From Rhodocista pekingensis (GTDB lineage Bacteria; Pseudomonadota; Alphaproteobacteria; Azospirillales; Azospirillaceae), in assembly GCF_042665545.1 (NCBI RefSeq), contig NZ_JBHTCM010000010.1, positions 620,001 through 684,000 on the forward strand: DNA of 64,000 nucleotides. Direction: 5' to 3'. Below are positions 31,869 to 41,088 of the stretch, one piece after another (position 1 is the stretch's first letter; every line of letters starts with the position of its first letter). The position numbers and the translations under genes are program-made. Below the pieces are notes generated by a model. That model did no database searches, was not told the DNA's origin, and saw only the letters and a program-made list of their open reading frames with translations.

Positions 31869-33785
31869 TCAAAGCCCCAGGGCCAGCCCCAGCCGCGTCG
31901 AAACGACGAACCAGACCCCGGCCAGCACGATGCCGAGCCCGAGCATCGCCCGGCCGCCGGGAGTCGCCGGTCCCTGCCCCGGTTCCGCCCGCCAGCGCAG
32001 CGCCGCCGCCACGCCCAGCGCCAGCACGATCCAGGGCGCCGCCAGCACCGGCACGAACCATTGCGGCACGCCCAGGATCAGCAGCGCCCCGGCCTCCGTC
32101 GCCAGTTCCGCCTCCGCCACGGCCTGGGCGGCGCGGGCAGCGGCGGCCACCAGCACGGCAAGCTGGAGCCAGAACCAGGGCCGGCGCCGGGCGCAGCGCA
32201 GCCCGCCGCCCCGGACCAGCCCCCGGACCAGCCCCCGGATCAGGGCGAAGACCGCCAGCAGCGCCGCCGGCCCCAGCGCCAGGGTGAGGGCCTGCCCCAG
32301 CGCGGCCGTGACCGGGTTCAGGGTGGCGTTCAGCCAGCCGCCGGTCATGTAGGGCACGCTCAGGGCGAAGCGCAGTGGCTCCGCCCCGGCGCAGGCGGCG
32401 GACGGGTCCTGCCCGTCGAAGAACAGGCGCAGCGCCTCCCGCCCGCAGGGCCGGGCGAGGCTGCTGCCATGGCTGGCCGCCGGCACCTCCAGCACGCGGG
32501 CGTCGGCCAGCCGGGCGGCCACGGCGCGGCCATGCTCGACCGGCGTGATCGGGTCGAAGGCGCCATGGATCAGCAGGGTGCGGACGGGGCTGCCCTCGGG
32601 GAAGGGCAGGGCCTCCCGCACCGGCCATTCGGCGCAGGCCCGCGCCATGCTGTCCGATTCCATGGCCGCGGCGATCTGCGGGAAGGCGGCCCGGGCCGCG
32701 GCGGCCTCCGCCTCTTCGCGGGCGGGGTCGAAGCGGCTGCAACTGATGGCGAGGAAGCCGTCCATCGCCGTCGGCCGGCCGACCGACATGCGCCGGCCCA
32801 TCAGCCGGAACCAGCCCGTCTCCCCCGCCGCGAAGCGGTCGATCAGCAGCGGCCCGACGCGCAGCATGTTGGGGTCGTAGAAGGTCCGTTGCAGCACGCC
32901 CAGCCAGGTGGCCAGCCGCGCCTGACCGGCGGCGTGGCGGCGTTCCGCCTCGGCCAGAAAGCGGGCCTCCAGGTCGGGGAAGGCGGCGGCGCAGGGCGCC
33001 TCGGCGGCGCAGGCGCGGGCCAGCCGGACCAGCACGTCCGCCCCCTGCCGCACCCCGTCGGTGACGGCGGACCAGGGCGGCACCGTGCTGTCCAGCGCCA
33101 CGGCATGCAGCCCGTCCGGGTCCTGCGCCATCAGCACCAGCGCCACCAGCGTCCCGTGGGATTCGGCGAAGACGTCCCAGGCGGCAAAACCCAGGGCCCG
33201 GCGCAGGTCGGCGGCGTCCGCGGCCACCGCCGCCACCGTATAGCCCTCGGGGGCGCCGCCCTTGGCGCGCAGTTCCGCGAGGCAGTCGCGCATCTGCGCC
33301 GCCGGGCCGTCGTCGCGCAGGTCGAAGGCCCGCACCGCCATCCGGTCCGGGCAGATCCGGGGCGACGTGCGGTCGCCGCCGCGCTGGTCGAACAGGATCA
33401 GCGGGTGCCGCCCGGTCAGCGGATGGTCCGCGAACTGGCGCAGATGCGGCACGGCCGAGCCGCCGGGACCGCCGTGCAGCACCAGCACCGGCAGCGCGTC
33501 CGACGGCTCGCGCGGCGCCATCCGCACCACCGGCAGCGACAGCATCCGCGTCGGCCGGCCGTCGCGCAGCTCCGGCACCTGCACCGTGCCGCAGCTCAGG
33601 CGCGCCCGCAGGGCGTCATCGACCTCCAGGTCGTCGGGACAGGCGGTTTCGGCATAGGTGGCGGCGGGAACCCCGGCCGGTCCGGGCGGCGCTGCCGCCC
33701 GCGCGCTCCCTTGAAGACCCACGCCACAGAGCATCGCCGCCACGACCATCGCCGCGGCGCGCCACACGGAACCCGACACACGCAT
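31869..33785 (-). CDS. Exported alpha/beta hydrolase with C-terminal membrane domain
   Basis: A 638-residue protein with an N-terminal signal peptide (AAMVVAAMLCGVGLQGSARA). An alpha/beta hydrolase domain related to the proline iminopeptidase/TAP family follows: oxyanion segment VLHGGPGGSAVPHL, nucleophile Ser in FAESHGTLVAL, and the acid Asp in HGAFDPITPVEHG, with a catalytic His later in EVPAASHGSS. After about residue 460 there are four or five transmembrane segments, an unusual combination. It is on the opposite strand within the engB-argB interval, with composition matching the neighbours. Peptide or ester cleavage is likely; the substrate is unknown. Confidence 0.82.
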   Translation of the reverse strand: MRVSGSVWRAAAMVVAAMLCGVGLQGSARAAAPPGPAGVPAATYAETACPDDLEVDDALRARLSCGTVQVPELRDGRPTRMLSLPVVRMAPREPSDALPVLVLHGGPGGSAVPHLRQFADHPLTGRHPLILFDQRGGDRTSPRICPDRMAVRAFDLRDDGPAAQMRDCLAELRAKGGAPEGYTVAAVAADAADLRRALGFAAWDVFAESHGTLVALVLMAQDPDGLHAVALDSTVPPWSAVTDGVRQGADVLVRLARACAAEAPCAAAFPDLEARFLAEAERRHAAGQARLATWLGVLQRTFYDPNMLRVGPLLIDRFAAGETGWFRLMGRRMSVGRPTAMDGFLAISCSRFDPAREEAEAAAARAAFPQIAAAMESDSMARACAEWPVREALPFPEGSPVRTLLIHGAFDPITPVEHGRAVAARLADARVLEVPAASHGSSLARPCGREALRLFFDGQDPSAACAGAEPLRFALSVPYMTGGWLNATLNPVTAALGQALTLALGPAALLAVFALIRGLVRGLVRGGGLRCARRRPWFWLQLAVLVAAAARAAQAVAEAELATEAGALLILGVPQWFVPVLAAPWIVLALGVAAALRWRAEPGQGPATPGGRAMLGLGIVLAGVWFVVSTRLGLALGL

Positions 33786-34000
33786 CCCTGATCCCCGTCC
33801 GGAACAGCCGGGGCAAGGGTTAGCGCACCGCACAGCGGGCGCAACGGAAATCGCGCCGCAGGCACCGGCGGGCGCGGCGCAGGCGGCGGGGACCCGTCCG
33901 GAACGGCAGCCGCAGCGGGTCGGATGCCGGATTGCCCCGGCCGGCGGTCCGGTGTATCCACGGCCCGTTTGACCGCCATCAGCCCGGGACACCGTCGCCC

Positions 34001-34918
34001 ATGAGCACCCCCGCCCCCGCCGCCACGCCCAGCCGCGAGGAATGGCTCGCCAAGGCCCGCACCCTGTCCGAGGCGCTGCCCTTCATGCGCCGCTATGCGG
34101 GCAAGACGGTCGTCGTGAAGTATGGCGGCCACGCCATGGGCGACGAGAGCCTGGGGCGCCGCTTCGCCAACGACATCGTGCTGATGAAGCAGATGGGCAT
34201 CAGCCCCGTCGTCGTGCATGGCGGCGGTCCCCAGATCGGCCAGATGCTGGAGCGGCTGAAGATCAAGTCGGAATTCGTGGACGGCCTGCGCGTCACCGAC
34301 AAGGAGACGGTGGAGATCGCGGAGATGGTCCTCTCCGGCTCCATCAACAAGCAGATCGTGGCCCTGATCAACGATGCCGGCGGCGATGCCGTCGGCCTGT
34401 CGGGCAAGGACGACGATCTGATCGAGGCGCGCAAGGTCACCCGCAGCAAGCGCGATCCCGACAGCAACATCGAGAAGGTCATCGACCTGGGCTTCGTCGG
34501 CGATCCGTTCCGCGTCAATCCGGGCCTGCTGCACAAGCTGCAACAGGCGGACATCATCCCCGTCATCGCCCCCATCGGCATCGGGGAGGACGGCCAGACC
34601 TACAACATCAACGCGGACACGGCGGCGGGCGCCATCGCCGCGGCGGTGAACGCCACCCGGCTGCTGCTGCTGACCGACGTGGCCGGCGTGCTGGACAAGC
34701 AGAAGCGCCTGATCCCCGAGATGTCGGTGGACGCGGCGCAGCGCGCCATCGACGACGGCACCGCCACCGGCGGCATGATCCCGAAGATCGAGACCTGCCT
34801 GCGCGCCGTCGCCGGCGGGGTGGAGGCGGCGGTGATCCTGGACGGCCGCGTGCCCCATGCCATCGTGCTGGAGCTGTTCACCGAGGGCGGGGCCGGCACC
34901 CTGATCGGCCGGAAATAG
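34001..34918 (+). CDS. argB: Acetylglutamate kinase
   Basis: A 305-residue amino-acid kinase of arginine synthesis. The nucleotide/substrate loop VVVKYGGHAMGD and SPVVVHGGGPQIGQML are present, along with the C-terminal GTATGGMIPKIETCLRAV. MSTPAPAATPSREEW was taken as the start because it matches the family length; a long N-terminal extension typical of arginine-inhibited hexameric enzymes is present. Ends with a hairpin shared with the convergent gene. Confidence 0.97.
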   Translation: MSTPAPAATPSREEWLAKARTLSEALPFMRRYAGKTVVVKYGGHAMGDESLGRRFANDIVLMKQMGISPVVVHGGGPQIGQMLERLKIKSEFVDGLRVTDKETVEIAEMVLSGSINKQIVALINDAGGDAVGLSGKDDDLIEARKVTRSKRDPDSNIEKVIDLGFVGDPFRVNPGLLHKLQQADIIPVIAPIGIGEDGQTYNINADTAAGAIAAAVNATRLLLLTDVAGVLDKQKRLIPEMSVDAAQRAIDDGTATGGMIPKIETCLRAVAGGVEAAVILDGRVPHAIVLELFTEGGAGTLIGRK

Positions 34919-34942
34919 GCCGCACCCCCTCCCTGACCTCTG

Positions 34943-34970
34943 GCCGCCGGCGCAACGGAGCGCCGGCGGC
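34943..34970. terminator. Hairpin between convergent argB and DUF2336 genes
   Basis: A perfect 11-bp inverted repeat (GCCGCCGGCGC, 6-base loop, GCGCCGGCGGC) between two converging stop codons. There is no T run on either strand; it probably acts as a bidirectional end. Confidence 0.6.
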
Positions 34971-34990
34971 GGGCCTTCACACCGGTCCGC

Positions 34991-36283
34991 TCACACCTTC
35001 ACCCCGAAGAATTCGAGCTGCCATTTCATCTCGGCCTCGGTCATCGGGTAGTCCGTGCCGTCCTTGGCGTTCATCACGGCCGAGGGCGGGATCATGGCGA
35101 GGCGGAGCTGCACCTGGCGGGCGAAGCGCATGCCCAGCTTCGCCCGCCAGCACACGGCCGTGACCCCGCGCGGGCTCTGCCCGCCGACGATCTTGTCCAC
35201 CGTGTCCAGCGGGATGCCCGCGCGCAGCGACAGCGCCGTCAGCACGAAGCCGCGGTCGCCCATGGACAGGGCGTCGGAGATCACCTCCTCGTCCAGCACC
35301 CCGGCGGCGTGCAGCCGGCGGGCGCGGTCGCCCGGCCGCTCCTTCGGCTCCTCCTCCTCGTCGTGGAGCGCCTCCGCCGTCCCGGCCCGCGGTGCCGCCG
35401 CTGGCGCGGACAGGCCCGGCAGGCGGCGGCGCACCGCCTCGCTGACCGCGGCGCGCGTTTCCTCCGGCAGGTCCGGGCGGGCCTGGAGGACCTTCAGAAG
35501 CTGGTCGTTGACGAAGCCGGCGATGCGCGCCGCCGCCCGTGGCGGCAGGGTCGGGCGCCGCACCAGGGGGCCGTGCCAGGGCTCGTGCCGTGGCGCCATC
35601 TCGATGATCCGGTCCAGCGTCTCCTCCCGGATCTGGGCGGAGTGGTTGGCCAGCAGCGCCGCCACGGCCCCTTCGCTGTCCGTCCGGGCCACGGCGTCGG
35701 CCACGTCGCCGGACAGGCCGGCGCGCTCGGCGATGGCGACGAGCGCGCCGTCCAGCGGCTGCGCCCGGATGATCTGGAGCAGATCCTCGTCGGTCAGGAT
35801 GGGGGAGTGCCGCAGCACCGGCCCGCTGACGGACAGCTCCAGGTCGCGGGCGAGCTGCTGCACCACCTGCGCCGGGGCGCCGGGCTGGTCCTTCAGCGTT
35901 TCCGCCAGCACCCGGCGCACGGTCACCGCCTGGTCGCGGGCCAGCGTCTCCAGCACCTCCAGGGTCAGCTTCTCAAGCTGCCCGACCTTTTCGGCCGGCA
36001 GATGCGGGACCAGGGAAGCGATCTTGGCGGCGAGGCTGGAGCGCACCCCCTCGTCCGGGTCGGCGGCCAGCAGCAGGTCGGCCTGCCGCGGCGTGCTGGT
36101 GTTGCGGGCGATCTCCCGCCGCACCTCCGCACTCTGGTCGGCGGCCAGGAAGTACAGGATCTCGGGCCGCGTCTCCGCCCGGCCGGCGACGAAGCGCCGT
36201 TCCACCGCGTCCGGACTGGTCGCCAGCCGCTTCGCCGTGTCGTAGTCGACACCGCCGAGGGGGCGATCCTCGGGACCTTTCAT
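34991..36283 (-). CDS. DUF2336 protein (HEAT-like helical)
   Basis: A 430-residue protein of a family largely restricted to alphaproteobacteria. The N-terminal two thirds show repeated helical units (for example EVRREIARNTSTPRQADLLL and GVRSSLAAKIASLVPHL) resembling HEAT repeats; there is no signal peptide. Function not established; in other alphaproteobacteria the family is associated with signalling. It starts 10 bases after the stop of a diguanylate cyclase gene, so they form a pair. MKGPEDRPLGGVDYD was chosen as the start. Confidence 0.8.
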   Translation of the reverse strand: MKGPEDRPLGGVDYDTAKRLATSPDAVERRFVAGRAETRPEILYFLAADQSAEVRREIARNTSTPRQADLLLAADPDEGVRSSLAAKIASLVPHLPAEKVGQLEKLTLEVLETLARDQAVTVRRVLAETLKDQPGAPAQVVQQLARDLELSVSGPVLRHSPILTDEDLLQIIRAQPLDGALVAIAERAGLSGDVADAVARTDSEGAVAALLANHSAQIREETLDRIIEMAPRHEPWHGPLVRRPTLPPRAAARIAGFVNDQLLKVLQARPDLPEETRAAVSEAVRRRLPGLSAPAAAPRAGTAEALHDEEEEPKERPGDRARRLHAAGVLDEEVISDALSMGDRGFVLTALSLRAGIPLDTVDKIVGGQSPRGVTAVCWRAKLGMRFARQVQLRLAMIPPSAVMNAKDGTDYPMTEAEMKWQLEFFGVKV

Positions 36284-36293
36284 GCTCACCGGA

Positions 36294-38003
36294 TCACTCT
36301 CCACCCGTGCCGCCGGCCGAGGCGTCCTCGCCGGCCGTTCCGCTTCCGATCGCCGCCGCGGGCGCCAGGGCGCGGTTGCCCTTGCCCTGGCGCTTGGCGG
36401 CATACATGGCGTGGTCGCCGCGGTCCACCAGCCCCTGCGCCGGCTCGCCGCCGCCGCCGGCATAGAGCGCCACGCCGATGGAGACGCCCAGCGGCCGGTC
36501 CGGCGCGGCCGAGAGGGGACGCAGGAACTCCGCCGCCTCGCGCAGCAGCCGGTCGGCCACCCGCAGGGCCTGGGCCTCGTCCACCCGCTCGATCCAGAGC
36601 ACGAACTCGTCGCCGCCCAGCCGCGCCGTCAGATCGCCCGGCCGGGCCAGCCGCACCAGCAGCGTGCCCACCGCCTTCAGCACCCCGTCGCCCGCCGTGT
36701 GGCCGAGCAGGTCGTTGACCGCCTTGAAATTGTCCAGGTCGAAATAAAGCAGCGCGGAGGAGCCGCCGCGGTGCCGCTCCAGCCGCTGCTCCAGCAGCTC
36801 CATGAAGGTGCGCCGGTTGTAGAGCCCGGTCAGCCCGTCGCGCTCGGACAGGGTCTTCAGCCGTTCCTGGTAGCGGGCCTGGGCGACGGCGACACCGACA
36901 TGGTCGGCGATCGCCGCGACCATGGAGATGTCGTCCGCGCTCCACGTCTCCTCTGCCGGGCGCCAGGCCAGGACCGCGCCGTTCACCTCGTTGCGGAACA
37001 GGGTGCGCCCGGCCAGCAGGCGCACCGGCCCGGCCACCGTCTCGCAGCCCTCGGCGCTCTCCGCCGCGGCAGCCAGCAGAGCCGGCAGCGCATCCGCCGC
37101 CACCGGCGGCAGCGTGCCCTGCCGCGCCGCGGGTCCGTAGCCCTCCCCCGCCTTGGCGAAGACCAGGGCGCCGGCGGCACCGGTGGCGTTCACCGCGACA
37201 CCGGCCGCGATCTCCAGCGTGCGGGTGGGATCGACGTCGTCGCGGGTGGAGGAGACGATGAAGCCCAGATACTTCTCGCGCAGCCGGACGCGGGACAGCT
37301 CCATGCCACGCAGGCGGGCGTCGGTGATGTCGCGGCAGGCGCCGCGCGCGCCCAGCCATTCCCCGCCCGGCCCGGTCAGCGGCACGGCGGAGGAGATCAG
37401 GCAGGCCGGCTCGCCCGAGCGGTCGCGCAGCCAGACCTCCGTCCGCTCGATCGGCACCCGCGTGTCGAAGGGCAGCGGCTGGTCGGCGAAGTCCGGCAGC
37501 ACGAGATCCGCGGGGTGCCGGCCCAGCAGCTCCTCCGCCCGGTAGCCGATGGCCCCGGCGGGGGAGACGAAGGCGAAGCGCCCGTCCGGCCCCGTCTCCC
37601 AGGCGAAGTCGGAGGAGATGTCCACCAGATCCTTGTAGCGCTGGCGGGACTCCGTCAGGGCGTGGCGCAGCCGGCGCTCCAGCGTCACGTCGCGCCCCAG
37701 CAGCAGCACCTCGCCGTCCGGCAGGGGGACAGCGGCGAACTCCACGACGCCGGGGCCGGAGCCGGTCGCCACCGGCACGGAGCGGGTGCTGTCCAGCCGC
37801 GGACCGCCGCTGGCGACCCACCAGGACAGGTCCTCGCGCCAGGTGCCGCCGCCCGTGTCCAGGGGAACGCAGCGGGCGTTGGCGGCGCACAGCGCGCCGT
37901 CAGCCGTCAGGCGCAGCGCGGGTCCCGGCCAGCCGGCCAGGATGGCCGCCGCCTCAGCCCCGTCCAGGGGCGGCGGGGCGGTCGGTACGGATTCTGTTTC
38001 CAC
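36294..38003 (-). CDS. PAS-GAF-GGDEF diguanylate cyclase
   Basis: A 569-residue c-di-GMP synthase. Order: a degenerate PAS-like region (1-115), a PAS domain (SRQRYKDLVDISSDFAWETG, residues 118-235), a GAF-like domain (about 250-375), and the GGDEF domain. The active-site motif LGGDEF is intact and is preceded by the inhibitory-site motif RPGD at the correct spacing. The substrate-binding DLDNFKAVND is also intact. No transmembrane segments, so cytoplasmic. Likely regulates motility or biofilm together with the adjacent DUF2336 protein (inference). Confidence 0.93.
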   Translation of the reverse strand: METESVPTAPPPLDGAEAAAILAGWPGPALRLTADGALCAANARCVPLDTGGGTWREDLSWWVASGGPRLDSTRSVPVATGSGPGVVEFAAVPLPDGEVLLLGRDVTLERRLRHALTESRQRYKDLVDISSDFAWETGPDGRFAFVSPAGAIGYRAEELLGRHPADLVLPDFADQPLPFDTRVPIERTEVWLRDRSGEPACLISSAVPLTGPGGEWLGARGACRDITDARLRGMELSRVRLREKYLGFIVSSTRDDVDPTRTLEIAAGVAVNATGAAGALVFAKAGEGYGPAARQGTLPPVAADALPALLAAAAESAEGCETVAGPVRLLAGRTLFRNEVNGAVLAWRPAEETWSADDISMVAAIADHVGVAVAQARYQERLKTLSERDGLTGLYNRRTFMELLEQRLERHRGGSSALLYFDLDNFKAVNDLLGHTAGDGVLKAVGTLLVRLARPGDLTARLGGDEFVLWIERVDEAQALRVADRLLREAAEFLRPLSAAPDRPLGVSIGVALYAGGGGEPAQGLVDRGDHAMYAAKRQGKGNRALAPAAAIGSGTAGEDASAGGTGGE

Positions 38004-38170
38004 GCCGGCGGCTCCGCTCCGGATCGCACTCCCACTCGGGCATCAGGACTAGCCCAGCCGGCCCCCCGCGTCCACCTGACCGGGAGGCAGGGCCGACCCG
38101 CGGCCCGGCGGGAGCGGACGGGTGATGGCCGGGCTTGCCCCGCGGGGCGGCCGCGCCCATTCTCCCCGCC

Positions 38171-38914
38171 ATGACGATACAAGACTCCCCCGTCCGGCCC
38201 GCCGGACACGCCTCCCCCGCTCGGCCCGCCGGGGCCCGGAGCCTGTCCGGCATCGATACCTGGGTGTTCGACCTGGACAACACCCTCTATCCGTCGAGCT
38301 GCAACCTGTTCGCCCAGGTGGACCGCCGCATCGGCGAGTTCATCGCGGAGTATTTCGGCCTGCCCTACGAAGAGGCGCGGGCGAAGCAGAAGAAGTATTT
38401 CCGCGAGCACGGCACCAGCCTGCGCGGGCTGATGGTCGAGCACGACATCGACCCGGTGCCGTTCCTGGAATATGTCCACGACATCGACGTGACGCCGGTG
38501 GAACCGTCGGAACGGCTGGCCCGCGCGCTGGACGCCCTGCCCGGCCGCAAGCTGGTCTACACCAACGGCTCCGTCCGCCATGCCGAGAACATCCTGGCCC
38601 GGCTGGGCGTCGAGGGCCGTTTCGAGGCGGTGTTCGACATCGTGGCCGCGGGCTACGTGCCGAAGCCCGACCCGCGGCCCTACCGCACCCTGGTCGAGCG
38701 CCACGGGGTGGAGCCGGCCCGCGCCGTGATGGTGGAGGACATCGCCCGCAACCTGGCCCCGGCCGCGGCGCTGGGCATGACGACGGTGTGGCTGCGCACG
38801 GACGCCGACTGGTCCCGCCCGGACGGCGGCGGCGTCGGCCATGGCGACCACATCCACCATGTCGTGGACGACCTGATCGACTGGCTGGAAGCCGGCGCCC
38901 CGCCGGTCCTGTGA
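38171..38914 (+). CDS. HAD-family pyrimidine 5'-nucleotidase
   Basis: A 247-residue HAD hydrolase of the SDT1/YjjG-like group. Motif I FDLDNTLYP with the two Asp, motif II KLVYTNGS, motif III Lys in YVPKPDPRPY, and motif IV MVEDIARNL. The family dephosphorylates pyrimidine nucleotides and occasionally other small phosphates. Independent of the dapD-dapE genes downstream, separated by 129 bases with a hairpin. Start MTIQDSPVRPA chosen; a Pro-rich N-terminal extension precedes the domain. Confidence 0.9.
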   Translation: MTIQDSPVRPAGHASPARPAGARSLSGIDTWVFDLDNTLYPSSCNLFAQVDRRIGEFIAEYFGLPYEEARAKQKKYFREHGTSLRGLMVEHDIDPVPFLEYVHDIDVTPVEPSERLARALDALPGRKLVYTNGSVRHAENILARLGVEGRFEAVFDIVAAGYVPKPDPRPYRTLVERHGVEPARAVMVEDIARNLAPAAALGMTTVWLRTDADWSRPDGGGVGHGDHIHHVVDDLIDWLEAGAPPVL

Positions 38915-38918
38915 GCCT

Positions 38919-38945
38919 GCCGGCGCCCCTCCGACGGGCGCCGGG
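38919..38945 (+). terminator. Hairpin after the HAD nucleotidase gene
   Basis: A stem of GCCGGCGCCC with GGGCGCCGG(G) around a 7-base loop begins 5 bases after the stop. No T run follows, so termination is plausible but not certain. Confidence 0.5.
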
Positions 38946-39043
38946 GTGAGGGCGGAGCGCCTCCGATTGACAGGGCCGGCCGGCTGTCCCATCGTCCCGG
39001 CGCGCCCGTCGTCCCCTTCGACGCGACCATCCGGACCCCTGCC

Positions 39044-39922
39044 ATGAGCACCGCCCCCGACATCCTCGCCCGCACGATCGACCAGGCCTGGGAGGCGCGC
39101 GACGGCCTCAATCCCGGCACCACCGGCCCCGTCCGTGCGGCGGTGGAGGAGGCGCTGGGCCTGCTGGACGCCGGCACCCTGCGCGTGGCCGAGCCGGTGG
39201 ACGGCGGCAGCCAGGGCGGTGGCTGGCGGGTGAACCAGTGGCTGAAGAAGGCGGTGCTGCTGTCCTTCCGGCTGACCGACAACGCCGTCATCCCCGGCGG
39301 TCCCGGCCTGCCCGGCGGGGACGGCGCCACCTGGTTCGACAAGGTGCCGTCCAAGTTCGCCGGCTGGGACGAGGCGCGCTGGAAGGCCGCCGGCTTCCGC
39401 GCCGTGCCCGGCGCCATCGTCCGCCACAGCGCGCATGTGGCGCCGGGCGTCGTGCTGATGCCCAGCTTCGTCAATCTGGGCGCCCATGTGGACCGCGGCA
39501 CCATGGTGGATACCTGGGTGACGGTCGGTTCCTGCGCCCAGATCGGCCGCAACGTGCATCTCTCCGGCGGCGTCGGCATCGGCGGCGTGCTGGAGCCGTT
39601 GCAGGCCAACCCCGTCATCATCGAGGACGACTGCTTCATCGGCGCCCGGTCGGAGGTGGTGGAGGGCGTCATCGTGGAGCGCGGCAGCGTGCTCTCCATG
39701 GGCGTCTTCATCAGCGCCTCGACCCGGATCATCGACCGCGCCACGGGCGAGGTCTTCATCGGCCGCGTGCCGGCCTGGTCCGTCGTCGTGCCGGGCACCC
39801 TGCCCGGCCGGCCGCTGCCCGACGGCAGCCCCGGCCCCGGCCTCTCCTGCGCCGTCATCGTCAAGCGGGTGGACGAGAAGACCCGCGCCAAGACCAGCAT
39901 CAACGACCTGCTGCGGGACTGA
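39044..39922 (+). CDS. dapD: Tetrahydrodipicolinate N-succinyltransferase
   Basis: A 292-residue acyltransferase of the lysine/diaminopimelate pathway. The left-handed beta-helix region is visible as hexapeptides in VVLMPSFVNLGAHVDRGTMV and VTVGSCAQIGRNVHLSGG, with VNQWLKKAVLLSFRL upstream. dapE starts 5 bases after its stop. Confidence 0.97.
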   Translation: MSTAPDILARTIDQAWEARDGLNPGTTGPVRAAVEEALGLLDAGTLRVAEPVDGGSQGGGWRVNQWLKKAVLLSFRLTDNAVIPGGPGLPGGDGATWFDKVPSKFAGWDEARWKAAGFRAVPGAIVRHSAHVAPGVVLMPSFVNLGAHVDRGTMVDTWVTVGSCAQIGRNVHLSGGVGIGGVLEPLQANPVIIEDDCFIGARSEVVEGVIVERGSVLSMGVFISASTRIIDRATGEVFIGRVPAWSVVVPGTLPGRPLPDGSPGPGLSCAVIVKRVDEKTRAKTSINDLLRD

Positions 39923-39927
39923 CCGAC

Positions 39928-41088
39928 GTGGCCCCCGATCCCATCGCCCTCGCCCGCGACCTGATCCGCTGCCCCAGCGTCACCCCGGCCGATGCCGGGG
40001 CGCTGGATCTGGTGCAGTCGGTGCTGGAGGGGCTCGGCTTCACCTGCCACCGGCTGCCGTTCCAGGAACCGGGCACGGAGCGGGTGGACAATCTCTATGC
40101 CCGGCTGGGCGACCAGGGCCCGAACTTCTGCTTCGCCGGCCACACGGACGTCGTGCCGGCCGGGGATGCCGCGGCCTGGACCGTCGATCCTTTCGGGGGC
40201 GAAATAATCGACGGCCAGCTCTATGGCCGCGGTGCTGCGGACATGAAGGGTGGCGTCGCCGCCTTCATCGCCGCCGTGGGATCATTCCTGGATCGTAACG
40301 GTCCGCCGCCGGGCAGCATCAGCCTGCTGATCACGGGGGACGAGGAAGGCCCGGCCGTCAACGGCACCCGCAAGGTACTGGACTGGATGGCGGCGCGCGG
40401 GGAGCGCATCGACGCCTGTCTGGTCGGGGAGCCGACCAATCCCCGTGCCCTGGGCGACATGATCAAGGTCGGCCGCCGCGGCAGCCTGACGGCGACCCTG
40501 ACGGCGCTGGGGGCGCAGGGCCACACGGCCTATCCGCATCTGGCGGACAACCCGCTGCCGCGGCTGGCGGAGGCGCTGCACCTGCTGGCCTCCAGCCCGC
40601 TGGACATGGGCACGCCGCACTTCCAGCCCTCGACCCTGGCCCTGACCAGCATCGACGTGGGCAACCCGGCGAGCAACGTGATCCCGGCCCGCGGCACGGC
40701 CCGCTTCAACATCCGCTTCAACGACCTGCACACCCCGGAGAGCCTGGAGGCGCATATCCGCGACGTGCTGGAAGAAGTGGGCGGCGCCTGGGACCTGACG
40801 GTGCAGACCAGCGGTGTCGCCTTCCTGACGCCGCCGGGCGCCCTGTCGGACATCGTGGCCGCGGCGGTGGAGGCGCACACCGGCCGGACGCCGGAGCTGA
40901 GCACCTCGGGCGGCACCTCCGACGCCCGCTTCATCAAGGACCACTGCCCGGTGGTGGAGTTCGGTCTGGTCGGCGCCAGCATGCACAAGGTGGACGAGCG
41001 CGTGGCCGTGGCCGACCTGCTGGACCTGACGGCGATCTACCGCACGGTGCTGGAACGCTGGTTCGCCGGCACGGAACGCCGGGCATGA
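39928..41088 (+). CDS. dapE: Succinyl-diaminopimelate desuccinylase
   Basis: A 386-residue M20-type zinc amidohydrolase. Metal ligands can be read in FAGHTDVVPAGD, YGRGAADMKGGV, TGDEEGPAVNGT and GLVGASMHKVDE. It removes succinate from N-succinyl-LL-diaminopimelate. GTG start 5 bases after dapD; the stop overlaps the ATG of the following membrane-protein gene by four bases, so dapD-dapE-orf are translationally coupled. Confidence 0.97.
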   Translation: MAPDPIALARDLIRCPSVTPADAGALDLVQSVLEGLGFTCHRLPFQEPGTERVDNLYARLGDQGPNFCFAGHTDVVPAGDAAAWTVDPFGGEIIDGQLYGRGAADMKGGVAAFIAAVGSFLDRNGPPPGSISLLITGDEEGPAVNGTRKVLDWMAARGERIDACLVGEPTNPRALGDMIKVGRRGSLTATLTALGAQGHTAYPHLADNPLPRLAEALHLLASSPLDMGTPHFQPSTLALTSIDVGNPASNVIPARGTARFNIRFNDLHTPESLEAHIRDVLEEVGGAWDLTVQTSGVAFLTPPGALSDIVAAAVEAHTGRTPELSTSGGTSDARFIKDHCPVVEFGLVGASMHKVDERVAVADLLDLTAIYRTVLERWFAGTERRA

